A stretch of DNA of 64,000 bases from Buxus sempervirens (GCA_947561395.2 OX387182.1:52351283-52415282); one strand, 5' to 3'. Positions 35,601 to 50,600 are shown, counted from the stretch's first letter. The notes: a model not told the origin generated them from the letters alone. Numbers and translations are program-made.

Positions 35601-38600
35601 TCCCCACTTTTTATGACATATAATAGTCTTCCCTCTATATACCAGTTTGAGTTTATGTCGATATGTGTGGGGACACAAGATTGGAGAGCACAATATGTTT
35701 TTCTTAATTTTCTCCAAAAAAGGTGATGGCTGCCACTTTTATTTTGCAGTTTATTTAGCATGGCCTCACAATATAATTATATCTTGGACATATGATAATG
35801 TAATAATCCATAAGATGCATAAGGAAATGCTATGCATATAATTAATTCTGAACTTTCTGTGATCTGATTTCCTTCAAAAGATAAGTTTTAATCTTGTAGA
35901 GGTTTGTACATTCGGTGTCCTGAATAATATGTAATTTGGCCATTGTGTCTGTGTGAGCTGATTGTAGGTTCTTCTCTAAGTATTAGAAGGTTCTTTATTT
36001 ATCTATAGATACTCTCAATATTTGGGGCCAAACTTAATATGTATTTTATTAATTTATACCATTTTATTTAGGGATTGAAACCCGATAATAATTGAGGTTA
36101 TTAATGTTTAATAACTTTCCCGAGTAATTAGTGTTTCTAAAGTACTCAAAAAATACTCCTTGTCCAGTGACCTAAAGCCCTAAAATAATTAAACACTTGA
36201 TATGATAAATACTACAAACGTAGGGTCTGTCAATTAGGACTAAACCATATGATTCTTGGTTATTAAGTAATTCTTATCTGTAGTAGACCTAAGGCATTTG
36301 TTTATTTTATAGATATGTTTCATAGTTTAAGCCCTATAATTAATAAGTCTTTTATTAAGAATTATCATTCTATTTAGGACCCAAAAATCTTTTGAAAATT
36401 TAACTTTTAATAGTTAACCATCACCCCCATTATTAGCAAAATTCTTACGCCAACATTGCCTGTCATCAATACAATGATCCATGATTTCTACAAAAAATTT
36501 TCAATTATCAACATTTTTATTAGAGATGCTATTGACGAGATCAAACCCCTATATTCATTGGTTGTAACCTGGTTACGTGGAAGAGTAAGAAGTAAATTTT
36601 AGTTGCATGATCTAGTGTTGAGGCAGAATACGGGGATATGGCCCATAGAGCTTGTGGATTAATTTGCTGAAAACTCTAAAGAGTGAATTTGGTTTTATTG
36701 ATACATATCCCATGACTATGGTTTTGTGACTACCATGCAACTGTATATTTTGTTAGTAGCTCAGTGTTCCATGAAAGGAAAGGACTAAGAATATAGAAGT
36801 AGATTGTCATTTTGTTAGAGAGGCAAGAAGATCTGTACACCATATATTAAGTCAGAACATCAGTTAGATGATATGTTTATTGGGGCTTTTTGTCAAGGAT
36901 ATTTTCTGCTCTATGTTTCAAGCTGGGCATGGAAGATATATATGGTCCAAATGAGGGGGAGTGTTAAGACCGAGGACATAAATTTGTTTTATTATCTAAA
37001 TTTGCATTCTTTTAGTTAGGTTATTTTGATATTCACATTTTATTCTTACTGAAGGTTGTTTGGCGAAAACACTGATATTTATATTTAGATGAACCTAGGA
37101 ATGACGAATTGAGAAATTTTTCTTTGCTGATTGGCCCTTTTTTTGCTTCTAAAAAAAAACTTTTTTCTGTTTTCTTCTTCTAATACTATGTTCATCATCT
37201 TAATTTTATTTTTATCGCTAGCCTATTAGGATTATTTTGTCTTGACCTGTGAACCTTAAACTTAAAGAGATCCCATAAACACTAAAGGACTTGGTCCAGT
37301 CTAGAACATGATTTAATGCTTCTCAGTACCATCTTATAATCATAATTTAGTCAATCTTGATTATTCTTCCCACCTTATCTCCTAATTCTCTTTTTCTTTT
37401 CTATATCCAGACTTGTTTTGCAATAGCTCTGATCCCTTTACATTCCTTTTACAAGGAGAATTAGAGTTTTGGTTTAATCCCAGCCATAGATCTTATTTAG
37501 TTTTAAAGGTTTATAAATTAGATTGTGTTTATACTCATAATAATACTAAATAAATTTTAATTATCTCAGTAGAAGTCAATATTTATGATATTTAACCAAT
37601 AAAAGTATGCCTAATATGGAAATTGTGCCTAGGCATTGATTGGTTAGCATCACTACAGTAGTATTGCCAACACCACTACGTCTACCTCTGATGGCTACAT
37701 CCTTAATACTACAACCCTTTATTGTGGCATAGCTATTTACAACAAAATTAATTCTTATTGTAACATTCTAGCTTGTATCATTGCTGCCAACCCCCCCCTA
37801 TTTTCAATGCCGGCATCACTACATTGATGGCGGTATACCGCTCTTCAACATGCACATTACCTGTAACAATTGCATTAACATCACATCATTGTCACCAGCA
37901 CCATCATTTGTTGTAGTTATGGAATTAGCACCACTATCTGTTATTATTAGACCATGATCTCTATTGGTGGAGGCATAACACCACTTATAACATGATCATT
38001 GCTTCTAGTAACAATCAACTATAACAAAAATATCACCACCAGATTATCATCAGTACTTTCATGTTTTAGGAATATCTACATTGTTTTTCTAGCTTATCTC
38101 ATTTCCATCCAAACAAATGAAAGGAAAAGTGAAAAGTGCATACTTTCAATTTGTTTTCCTTTCCATGTTTTTCTGAAAATCAAAATACATTGTACAGTTT
38201 GGATTATAAAATCTTTTATGTCCAAACAAGCAAAGCCTATAAGTGATCTTTAAATTTGAAATTGTCTACTCTGTGTTCCCCATGGCACGCATTGTCAATT
38301 TAGTCCCAGCCCGAGGTAGATTGAATCACATTTCTGCACTCCTTTATAGTTCAGGTCAACTTCTCACTTTGTTGTAATCCAAGCTTTTTGAAAGCGCAAG
38401 ATTTACAATCCACTTTAGCTGTCTGGTTAAATTGGTAACCAGCTAACCTTTCCATGTTGGCTCCGGCCTGCTGTTTTTGTTACATAAAACAGGTTCATCG
38501 CCTAAAGAACTAAAAATTGTCATTTCATGATATTTGTATAATAGTCAGGAAGTTTGATGAGAAAAAGAAATTATTATTTTTTCCTGAATTTTTTACATGG

Positions 38601-41600
38601 TAAATCCATTATGGAGGTTATTTCTCTTGTTCTGTACAAAATGGGCTTGATGTTGGACGTGTGAACTAGGTGGTTAGATTTGTTTTACTCTTGTTTTGCT
38701 ATGTCCTGATGGAAATGTGTTCCCTGCAGTATTTTTCTTATCAAGATTTTTATGACTATATTTTGCCATATTTGATGTAGTAAAACTTGTTTTACTGCTT
38801 TTAAGTTTATTTTTATGCTTGATATTGATTGATCTAATGTTTTAAAGTCAAATTCGTCTATTAACATGTGGTACGGGGAATTGGATTTGGGTTCTCTTGT
38901 GAAGGTTAATTCTGTTTGATTGTCATGCACTGATCAAATCAAACTTATATTCACATATATGTAATTATGATGTTCTGCTCAATGACAACTGTTGCTTGTC
39001 TTGGTAACAGGAGGTATTGATCCCCATACGCACCTAGAGGCAGATTTTATGGATACAGTGACCATTGATGACTTCTTCAGTGGTCAGGCTGCTGCATTAG
39101 CAGGTGGAACAACAATGCACATCGACTTTATTTTACCAGTTAATGGAAGTTTGTCTGCTGGTTTTGAAGTCTATACAGAAGAGGCGAAGAAATCATGCAT
39201 GGATTATGGCTTCCATATGGCTATCACTAAATGGAATGAAGTCGTTTCAAAAGAGATGGAAATCATGGTTAATGAGAAAGGTTAGCATTTTTTTATTTGT
39301 ATGTTGTTTGATATGGATCTGTCATAAACTAAAGTTTTTCTAAGTTCTATTATCAAATCCAGTTGAAATCATTCTCAGTTATATATTATGGATTTTTAGG
39401 TATCAACTCTTTCAAGTTTTTCCTAGCCTACAAGGGATTCTTGATGATCAATGACGAGCTTCTACTGCAAGGATTTAAAAAATGCAAATCTCTTGGTGCA
39501 TTGGCCATGGTTCACGCAGAAAATGGTGATGCTGTATTTGAAGGACAAAAAAGAATGATAGAACTTGGTATCACTGGTCCAGAGGGACATGCACTTTCTA
39601 GACCCCCTGTGGTAATGCTTGAAAAGTTATCCTGTTTTATGAATTTTATAATTTGTTTTTATTCATTCCCTACCAGTCACCAACTGTTGTAAGAAATTTC
39701 AGAATCTCATTCTTGGATTCATTTGAAGTTTATTCTTGAGTTTGCACTTTTTACTTTAACTTAAATTTGCATTATTTGGATGGAATGCTCCCTAGTTATC
39801 AGACATTTTGTGAGCTTAGTTCTGGTAACATTTCCTATTTCTAAGGCATGCTGGAATTTGTGTCTAATATATATATATATATATATATATATTTGGATAA
39901 ATAATGAAGATGTATACATATATAAAAATGAAATATGGAATGTACAATTAGCGTATGCCATATGAGAAATAGAAATCAAGATCAAGGAATCTGTATCTAA
40001 TATTGCCCTGAGATACTGGAACATCCACAGCTCTGCTCAGCTTCTTCTCATAGATGCTGCCTAAATCTCCAAACTTCATATTTCTTAGAGTCCAATCGTA
40101 CAAGCTGATCTGAGATGACTGGAATTTCCACATTTGCTACACTAAAGAGGCACAAAGGTGAAGCTGAAAATAACTCAGCTTGTTCTACATTTTTTTGTAG
40201 TCCATCCTTTAGAGGAGTGATCAAGATTTTGCTTTGGAGCCATATTTATAATATTTATTTTCTTATACAATTTTCATTGGGACAACAGGTAATAAAAATT
40301 TGGAAGCTTCATAGTATTCCTTTTCCATGAATAGGAACAATAGAAAGAAGAGTACCATATTTTGCAAGTTGGATATTGAAAAAGCATATGACTAGGTCAA
40401 TTGGAATTTCTTGTGGTACATCCTGCGTCGGATAGGTTTTGGAGCCAAGTGGTGTAGATGGATGCGCACTTGTATAACTTCAGCATCCTTTTTAATTTTG
40501 GTTAACGGTGTGGCGGTAGGTTTCTTTCACGCCTCAAGAGAATTGAGGCAAGGGGACTCCCTCTTCCATCTTTTGTTCGTAATAGTAATGGAGGCATTCA
40601 ATCTGTTAGTGAGGAGAGCCAATGACTTGGGGTTGTTGGAAGGTGTAAGTTTTGATGGATGGAATCCGTCTATCTCTCATCTGCTGTTTGCTGACGATGC
40701 TGTGATTTCTGCAGGGCCCATGCTTCCTAGATCCTCATTATTACATCTCTTTTAACATGCTTTGAAGCAATTTTGATTTTGATGGTAAATTTACAAAAGA
40801 AGGCAGGATTTTCAATTTGGGTGGAAGCTATATAGTAGCGGATTTGTGCAGAATTTTGGGTTATCGATTGGGCTATCTTCCAACGCCATATCTAGGAATC
40901 CCAATTGGTGCTCCTTTTAAGGCCAAGGCAGTTCGGGAACTGGTGGTAGCTCAGATAAAGAGGAAGTTAGCTTCATGGAAAGGCAATTTTTTGTTAGAAT
41001 GAGGTAAGTTAGCCCCAGTGTTTATAGTTTTGGCCAAAATTTTGTTTTTTTGAGGTTTGTGATGTGTTTCAGAGGTTGAAAATCAACGATTTGCATTTCT
41101 GGTGGTGTGCTGGCGAAATGAGGCGGTGTGCTGGCGAAATTTTCCCAAAATCTAAAAAATCCAGTTTTGTCCATTTTTTGCCCTCTTTGATTTTTCCACC
41201 ATTTCGGCGGCGTGTCGTCAAAATTTTGTTTCGTGCGATGGGCGGCATGCCCATCGGCACCGAAACGGTAAACTGTGGTTAGCCCTCATAGAAAGTGCAA
41301 TTTTCCAATCTTCCAACTTAATTGCTCTCTTCCTTGCTTGTTCCAGCATCAGTTATCAAAAGCCTCGAGAAAATCCAAAGAGATTTCTTGTGGCTAGGTT
41401 GGGATGAGTCTCAAAAGTATCACCTTGTTAATTGGAAAGAAGTTTGTAGGGTAAAAGTGAAGGTGGCTTGGGTATTAGAAATATGCACCTTTTCAATTAG
41501 GCTTTGCTATCGAAATGGTGTTGGAGGTTTGGTTGTGATGTGTCAAGCTTATGGAGAAATTTGATCATAATAAAATATGGCTACAATGTAGCTTCTTGGA

Positions 41601-44600
41601 TGCCAGCTCCGGTGAATGGTTACATAGGCTGTAGCTTAAGGACGCCAATTTGTTTCTTCTTGGTTTGCGGTTTCTGTTGGGAAAAGGAGACCGGAAAAGA
41701 TTTTGGGAAGACCCTTGGTGTGGAGAGGATTCTCTAAAGGATGCACTTCCAGACTTATATAGTATTACCACATCTTCTCAATCATGCATTGCTGATCTAT
41801 GCTTTCAAGGAGAAGGAAGGATTACTTGGAACTTGAAATTTAGGAGATGTATGTTTGATTGGGAGTTAGACTACCTTTCATACCTCCTGGGGAGAATCAG
41901 TGGACAAGTACCTAGTAGTGATCAAGATAGTATGAATTGGAGGTGGGGAAGAGCCACTGAGTTTCATTTAAGAGTCTTTATAGCCAACTAAGTGAGCAAG
42001 TACTCAGTTTTAACTTATCGAGAATTCTATGGCTACCGCACATACCATTGAAAGTTGGCTTTTTCATGTGGACTGCGGTAATGGAGAAGCTATTAACGGT
42101 GAACAATCTCATGAAAAGAGGATGGCAACTTCCCAATAGATGTGTTTTATGCAAATCTCAACTGAAAACATTGAACCATGTGTTGGTTCATTGTAGGGTG
42201 ATGCATGAGATTTGGAATGCTTTCCTATCAAGATTCGGAATGGAATAGTGGCAAAGGGACATCTCGTCTTCAGGTGATGTGGAATTTGACACAGGCAGCA
42301 ATTTTATGGATATTATGGAAAGAGAGGAACAAGAGAATTTTTGAAGATAATTCTAGAACCCCACGGGCCTTATTTGAGTCTTTTCTCAGTTGTATCCTGT
42401 TTTGAGCATCAACTAGGGATTCTTGCAATGGGCTCTACCTTTAGGATATCTTAATGTGTGAGGATTTTAGGGACCTGTAGAAGCTTTGTTCCCCTTCCTT
42501 TCTGTACACTATTGGTGTACATGTTCTCTCTCCCTTCTTTTAGTTAATACAATTCATATTACTGCCAGTAAAAAAAAAATAACAATTGTACCCATGAGAA
42601 TTGCCACCTAAACAGATAAAACAATACTTAAAATCAAGCAAGCTTGAGAAGGTTTTAAATATAGCCTAGACCTGTACCCTATTAAGAAAACACTGCTACA
42701 TTCATAAGATTAGGTTTTTTGAATTGAAAAAGGCCTTGTCTAAGATTAAAATAAGAAAGGCCTAGGACTAGATAATATTTCTATTGAAGTGTGCTGGCAC
42801 ATGGGAGAGATTGGTTAACTGTGGTTGACCAAATTCTTTAGTGGAATTTTTAGGACTTGAAAATGTTAAATGATTGGAGGAAGATCATGGTAATACCTAT
42901 ATATTATTTTATAGGAAATATTTAGAACCAAACCAATTACTACTGAATCAAGATTAAGAATGTTTTTTAGAGCTATATGAAAGATTGACGGAGCCGAGGC
43001 TAAGAAAAATAGTCCAATGCTTGAACAGTAGTTTGCATTTATGACCGTCTACCCTCAAGACAATCTCCTTATTTAGGCAATTAGTGGAGAATTTTGCATT
43101 TAATGGACCTATGAATAGCTCTGTTAACATAAACATACAACAATAAACTTCAAGAACATTATTGTTGTTCTGTTCTGTGTGCGCTATAACCAAAATATTA
43201 TGGAGACCTTACGTTCAAAATTGAGCCAGTGTGTTGTTGATGGCTTAATATATTTACCTTTCGTGGATTGGTTCTGCTTCATTTATTATTAAAGGATTGT
43301 GGTGGATTATATTGTTGAATCATTCAATTGCCATGGTTTAAATTTTTAGCCCATTCGAATGGAGGATTCTCTCACAGTCATTTGTGTTGATGCATGCACA
43401 GGCAGGGGAAATAATTTGTGCCTGCTTCTTATTCTTGTGCAAGTATTAGTTAATATGGCATAGTTAATTTTGATAGTGGGAATTTTTTAGCAAGGTGTGC
43501 TGCTGTTGTGAGGTCAGGTTGAAAATTGCATAATTGATTTCAACATTTATTCCACTTCTGTGGTTCTTATAATGTTCTTTTCTTAATATATATCTTGCTC
43601 TTTAATATTTACAAGATTTCTTTTTCGTTATAAATTTTTATATATTTCTATGTTTCATGCAGCTGGAAGGAGAGGCAACTGGTAGAGCCATTCGTTTGGC
43701 AGGTTTTGTGAATGTACCACTCTATATAGTTCATGTGATGAGCATTGATGCAATGGAAGAGATCGCCAAAGCTCAAAAGTCAGGTCTAGAACTCATTGCC
43801 CTATAAATTTTCCTCTTGGCAGGTTAACAAATGCTATTAATTATGTACAGTGTTGGAAATATATCAGATTGTCATTGATGGAACATCACCTATTCTGATT
43901 TATTCTTTAGCTGCTTGCATAATGTGCACAGTATTCTATGGTTAGAAGGTTAATGAAATTTTAGGCCTAGTTTTGGTCTGTGGTTCTGTTGAAGAGTTGT
44001 CACTGACTGCACATTGGCACTCCTGGCTGATGGTTATTATTGGACTTGGATGAATATATCATTGCAAGGTGATGGTGAATTAGTGATTGCTGCAAGATAT
44101 CATATATACTCTGGCGGTCTGACATATGCCTTAAGTTCTTAGTAAATTGGTATATATTGTCATCATTTGTCATTTATTTTTTATATTTGGGTCTCATTTA
44201 GGGAAGATATGCACAATGGATTGGTTAGGTAGAGATAGAGTAGGATTAAGTGATAACACATTTCACTTAAGGAGTTGCACTTACCTATCTTCAAATTATG
44301 AGATTTACATCAACTTCTAATGCATTGCACTGAAGATTTTATGATTTAGACGAGGGCAATAATGCATTATCTTTTAATCCAAACTGCAGGACAGAGGGTT
44401 ATTGGAGAGCCAGTAGTTTCTGGATTGGTTCTTGATGATTCTGGACTTTGGGACCCTGACTTCACCATTGCTGCAAAGAAAGAATTCTGATCCATTTGCT
44501 CTGCTCCCCCACCCCATCCTCCCAGTTACCTTTGACTTGGTTTTTTTCTCTTTTCACTCTGATACATCTTGTTCTTTTCTTGTTCCAGGTATGTCATGAG

Positions 44601-47600
44601 TCCTCCTATAAGGAAATCTGGTCATAATAAAGCTCTTCAGTCTGCACTTTCGACAGGGATTCTGCAGGTATCTCTCTCTCTCTCTCCCCCTCCCTCCCTC
44701 CCTCCCTTTTTCATGCTAATTCTGGATAGACTTGAATTTACCTTTACCAAAAGAAAACCTGTAAGGTGGGTCCTCGATTTTATTGGAGAAAGTTCAATTC
44801 TCTTTGGAACCTTAGGTGCTCTAGGTGTCTGAATGATTGCAAATGTAAAATCTTGAGAAAAGGTTTCTCTGAGCATGGAATATCACAGTTAATCATATGA
44901 ATTTCAGTAGACAAATATCTCCTCCAGATCCATTTCCCCAAGCTATATTTGCACAGAGCACGTCTTTATCTAAATAATGTCCTCTGTGTTCTCCTTTTTG
45001 ATAATTTTATTCCTCATATCACCTTGGCACACATCAAAAGCAAGACCAAGAACAACTACAACGAAACACCCTGTCCCTACTTGTTGAGGTCACAATGTGA
45101 ATCCTGTTCTGCCTTCTCATCTGTCAATCATTTCTGACAATTCCAGCTTGGACCTTCTTGATGTTCCTCTTGCCCTTATGGGTGCTTTAATAAGTAGCCT
45201 CTTGTACCTTCTCACTGGCTTCTCCCTAGGTATCCTGCTCCTCCCTAGGTATCCTTCTTATTTGTCCATGTTAATCTACTTTCTTGTACCTTTATTACAA
45301 CTAGAGCTACTTCTAGACAGATATACATCTCAATTTCCTCATCTTAGAAACACTTATCATATTCATTTATTACTTCCTTGTTACCCAATATTTTGCTCTG
45401 TGCATTATGTAAGGGCTAATAACTGTCCTATAAAGATTCCTTTTAAGTCAACTGGAATATGTTAATCACATAACACTTTAGAAGCATCTCTCTATTTAAT
45501 TCTTTCATCTCCAGTTCAATGAATTACATTGCCGTCAATTCCCTCAACTTAACACTTTAATGTTGTTCTTGTAAACAAATTGTTTTTCCAAATATCAGTT
45601 ACTTATTGAATTGTACTCTAACAAATTAGTTTCAGATTTTGCTCTCTATAATATTTTAATGCTGATTTTGTTGGTTAAAGAATGCAACCAGTAAAATGGA
45701 TAATATTGTGCTGGTAGTTATTTGATAGTTTTCTTTGCCTCACCTGTGGCAACTTATCTGAAAAATCAGTCAGAAAATAGGACGTTCACTGTCCAATTCA
45801 CCACATTTTTTCACATAACGTATAGAAATAATGTAAAGGGTTAAAAGGACAAGTTAGTAGAATTGGCTTGAATGACCATGCTGCAGATTTTCTAGAAGAT
45901 TCTCTAGAAGTTTTGGATGGTGGCTTCTGGTAAAATTTGCTTTACAAACTATTGTGGTTTTGGTATACTGCCTTTTCATGTCTATCCAATAGGAATCTTA
46001 GATTTCCTCATGGTATTATTCTCTAAAGTATACTGCACTGTGCAATATGCTAGGCAGTTGTAGAAACGATAGAAATTTCATCCTGTTGATTTTTTTTTTG
46101 GGTCACACTGCAGCTTGTAGGAACCGATCATTGTTCATTTAATTCAACACAGAAAGCTGTTGGAATTGATGATTTTCGAAGGATTCCAAATGGTGTAAAT
46201 GGTAACCACACGTTTTGGTACTGTCTTTAAGATTTTGGAGCTGATATACATGTTATGTGTTAGTAAATGGATTTTTATCTGGTCTACTCTTTACTTGGGC
46301 TTTATTTTTATTTATTTATTTGTTTTTCAGGTATTGAAGAGAGGATGCATCTTGTCTGGGATACAATGGTGGTGAGCTGATATGGGATTTATGGATAACT
46401 TCATGAGAAATTTAACTGGAGTTGGAATCTTATTTCACATCATGGCACCTCTTTACTCATTTTTCATTTTCCTGCAGGAGTCTGGCCAGATATCTGTTAC
46501 TGATTATGTCCGGATAACGAGCACCACAAGGTATATTTCTGTTTGGACTATAAATAGCTTTGTTGATTTTCTCTCTGTTATTGTATTTATTGGTGTTTTG
46601 GATATGACCATTGTTGAGAGTGATGCTCATTGTTTCATTGTTATTGAATTCCCACTTCCCAGCATAACCCCCCTCCCCCCTTTCCCCTCCCCGCACTCCT
46701 TTTTTTTTTCTTTCTCATTGTAAGACAATTCTGGTGTTCATTCATCGTATTGGAGCTATTGGAGTTCATTAAAAATGTTGTTATTGTAGCAGAGTAACAA
46801 CATCCCGCATCCCTGTCTGGTGAGAGAACTTGATTTTCCAAGCTTTCTTGTGTTCTTTTATGAATTTTCGATAACCATGGGTGCATTTAAGGGCTAGGTT
46901 ATGAAAAACATCTGAAACAAAGAGACTGTTTGGAAGGTGTGACTGGTACAATCGGATCAATTGACGAATTGGGAAGAGAGACCTGTTTCTGATGGACCTG
47001 AGAAAAACAGTTTCTCAAATGAATAATTAAATCTGTTTCGTGCCATTGTTCGTATTATTGTAGTCTGGGTTAGCTTTTGCTCTTGGTCTCTGCTACTTCA
47101 TTTGAAGTGGGCCCCATGTTGTATTCTCTCCTTAGTTGTTGGTGTGTCAGTTGATTTGATTTTGGTGGGTTCCTAGAGAACTTGTGACTGATTTCTATGA
47201 ATTTCTTTGTGTGAACAATAGTCTGTAGTTTTTGTTTTGGAGTTGCAGGGGCTGTTCTGTGGAAAACAATCCTCCAATTTTGCTTTTTAATTGCCTACCA
47301 AGTGTCTATTATCTTTCTGGCTTGCCTAATTATCAGCATGTTAATCAGTAATTAGGTACCACTCAGAATTCTAGGATTTTTAGAGGTATTGACAATGCAA
47401 TTCTCTTTTAGATAATCTGAATGCTCTTTGCTACCGTAAAGTTTAATGAGAGTGCCAAGAAAATGTAGATTAGGAAAAATTGAGGTACAATCACTGCCAT
47501 GGCTAGGAAAACTGTGGATATTGATGGATGTAATACTCAAAATATTGCAATAGTTTGGTAATCTACGCTCATCCTTACACCATAAGACTTTTGAGAGTTT

Positions 47601-50600
47601 TTCTATTGGTCAAATGACTCTTTTGGTCAACCTCGCTAATCAGGATTCCTCTTTTTTCTACTATTGCATCCTCTTGGAGTTCATCTCTAATTCATAGGGG
47701 GTCAAAAGGGCTTGTTTCATATGATGTCTTACTTGGTATGCACCCTTTCCTTTGTTTTTTCATACTCAAGGACATGTGCCTATATATGCTTTTGCATCAT
47801 CCCACAGTTTCTTTGACTCTGTCTCATCATAGTTTAAAGTTTCAGGATTGCATTTCCAAGTCATCGCCCAAGCCTGAATATCCTGTCAAGTCTGCTGCTT
47901 GCTTAGAGATTATTTGGCTTCGCGGCCTACTTGATCAGCTTGGATTTCCTTAATTTGATTCCACTCCTTTTCACGCTGACAACATTAGTACGATTCAGAT
48001 TGCTGCTAATCCTGTTATCATGAGCATATGAAGCATATCGAAGTGCATTTCCATTCTATTCGAGAAGCCGTGGATACTTGTGCCATTTCTCTTGCACATG
48101 TTTCCGCCAACCTTTAGATAGCTGATGTGTTTACTAAGGCTATGACTTGGTAGCAACATCAGTTTCTTGTTGGCAAATTGATGCTTCTTGATGAACTAGC
48201 ATCAATTTGCGAGGGATTTAAGTCAGATGTGCATGTATGCTGGCCTAACCTTTCAAGAATTTGGTCACATGCATGTCAGCTGCATATACCCCATCTATTG
48301 GCGGCATATATCTTTGTATAATGTGCATATTTGTGTAAATAGTAGGATACATAGGTTTACATATTTAGATACGGTAGCTGTCGTAGCTGTACTTATGTAA
48401 TAGTAGGGTACATAGGATACCATGTTTAGATAGATTTGTGACATCTGCAGGTGTATTTCCCCTGCCCGTAGGACTATGATGTACATATAGAATGATATAG
48501 ATTTACTGAAAGGCCAAGAACTTGGAGTCTATGTTTGGAACATGTGCTGTCTCATGTATCAGTAAACTTCACATTGCATTTGTGTAATAATTAAAAACCG
48601 ATGAATTAGTTCCTAGCAGTCTTACTAATTACTAACATAATTTTTGCAACTCAACACAGTGATACACCATTAAGGTCCATTTTATTAACTATATAAACTG
48701 ATAATTTAACGCAGAAAGAGTTTCTAATAGTTAATCTTGAAAATATATGGTTTATGCCAAGAATTGCTTCCTATAACCCCCTTGCACTGAGATTTGCTAT
48801 AGGTTTTTCCTTTCCCTTCTCCTTCCTTTCTCCTCCTCCTCCCTTCTCCTTTCTCCTTTATTCCTTCTCAGTTAGTCTCTCCTCCAAATAACGTATTTAG
48901 CAGTAAGAAATCAACTAATTACTTCCTGGTTTACTGTCTCACTGAAATTGTAAGTATCCTTAATAATGCAATTGGTCTCTTAACCTAAGTATGCTTGTTA
49001 AAGAAGCTCATTAGACATTCACGTGGGTTCCATCTCTTCTCTCTGAGGGTGGCACTTGGTGCCATTTCATCCTTAGAGTACGCATATCTCTGAAGGCAAC
49101 ACTTCTCAGTGTGCTCCTCTTTGAAAGTTTAAATCTTCAGCCATTCAGGTGGGGTCAAGTTCTGCTAGGTCAATGCGTAATCATGTTACCAAGGGTTAAA
49201 TATAATCCTTGCCTAATTTATCATACCTCCTTCTTATCTGTAATTAGGTGCATAGAAATGTGTGCCTTGTGAGTATTTTCTTTAATTACCATTAGGAGAA
49301 ATGTTGACCAGTGTCAGGAAGTTCAAGACGTAGTTCCATTAGATTTGCATGCTGAAGGTATGGAAGGAAAGTTTTTAATTTTAAATTTTATTTCACTTAT
49401 ATCTTAATTTTCTCAGCTGATAAATTGTGCACAATATAACTCACATTTTGGGACGTACTTCCTTGTAAGAGTTGAAGACAGTGGGCGTACCAGTCATATG
49501 GTCAAGAGACTTTGGATCTATAATTCCAGGACAATCATATTTAGAAGCTAAATTAGCAGACAGTATTTGACACAGAAAAATAAGTGAGCTGTGAAATTTG
49601 GAAGGAACAACCCGCTGGTTGTCAAATGAGACCATATAAACTAGAATTTTGAGGTTGGCTGGCTATTAGGGCATAGGGCTGAAGAACTTCCAAAATTGGA
49701 CTTGTGTAGACTGAAGGTTTTGGGGATTTGTTGTTCCCTCTAGGAAGCTTAGTGCAGTAAACATTCCTGCGTGGAGTTCTGAAGACATCTTTATGGTTTG
49801 TCAAGTCCATTTGCTATGAGTTTGTTTCAATTTATCCTTGTTCATTCTTCTACATTTTACTATTTTTCTCTTCTGAGAGAGCATAAGTGCTGAATGATCT
49901 CCAGAAATAGCTGTAAGTTGTAGCATTATGATCAGTGTGCATATTCCACCCCAAAATCTGATTGTAATCCGACTTTTCTCAAATCCTTTGAAAAGTTGTG
50001 AAATACATAAATATTTCTCCGCTGTACATATGTTCAAAATGCCTTTTCCCAATTGAATTGTTCCATCTTCAATAACATGAACGTTTGGCTTCTTTGTGAT
50101 TGCATTAAGTGGAGCCACTGTGATATTTCCATCATTTTGTCTTGACCCACTCCCACCACTAGGGAGGCATTACATTCATGTTTGGGAAATTTTGTGATGC
50201 TTCGAGGCATTATGCGGCCAAAAGATCAATTTGGAGAGCATTTACAGTTGGGGATGTTGTGAACATTTGAAAGAGCTTACACCTCTTAGCTAGGGAAGAT
50301 CACATCCTTGTGTGCTCCGTATGATTGTAAAAAACAATCAATGATTTCAAAAACTTCAAGGTTGTGCAGCTGTGATTTTTAATTTATTTATTTTTTGTCA
50401 AGAACAGTGAAAATTATACTGGACCATTTTCATGGATATTCTTCATGCTCTACTAGCAAGTTGTGGTTCCTTCAAAAGATAGCATACAAAAACAAATGAA
50501 GAAGAGCAAACAGAGGAGGAGGAAGAGGGGAGGGGGCGAGGTGGTAGGAGTGCGGAGTGTTGGGGAAAAGAAAGTTCTAGGGCTGATGGCCCCATTGAAT

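Noticed and set aside
33440-36965. One continuous Copia element spanning from the protease to the RNase H pieces
   Set aside because: PYD2 exon 3 lies between them and the reverse transcriptase is missing, so two separate insertions are more likely.
40411-42405. Open frames at 40411-40755, 40817-41002, 42048-42248 and 42205-42405 as host genes
   Set aside because: They are consecutive pieces of one broken L1 ORF2 (RT, linker, zf-RVT, tail).
45097-45465. 122-codon hydrophobic plus-strand frame as a membrane protein
   Set aside because: It is the antisense of an RTE LINE C-terminal region.
46382-46723. 113-codon open frame as a separate gene
   Set aside because: It reads through intron 10, exon 11 (46478-46530) and part of intron 11 of PYD2.
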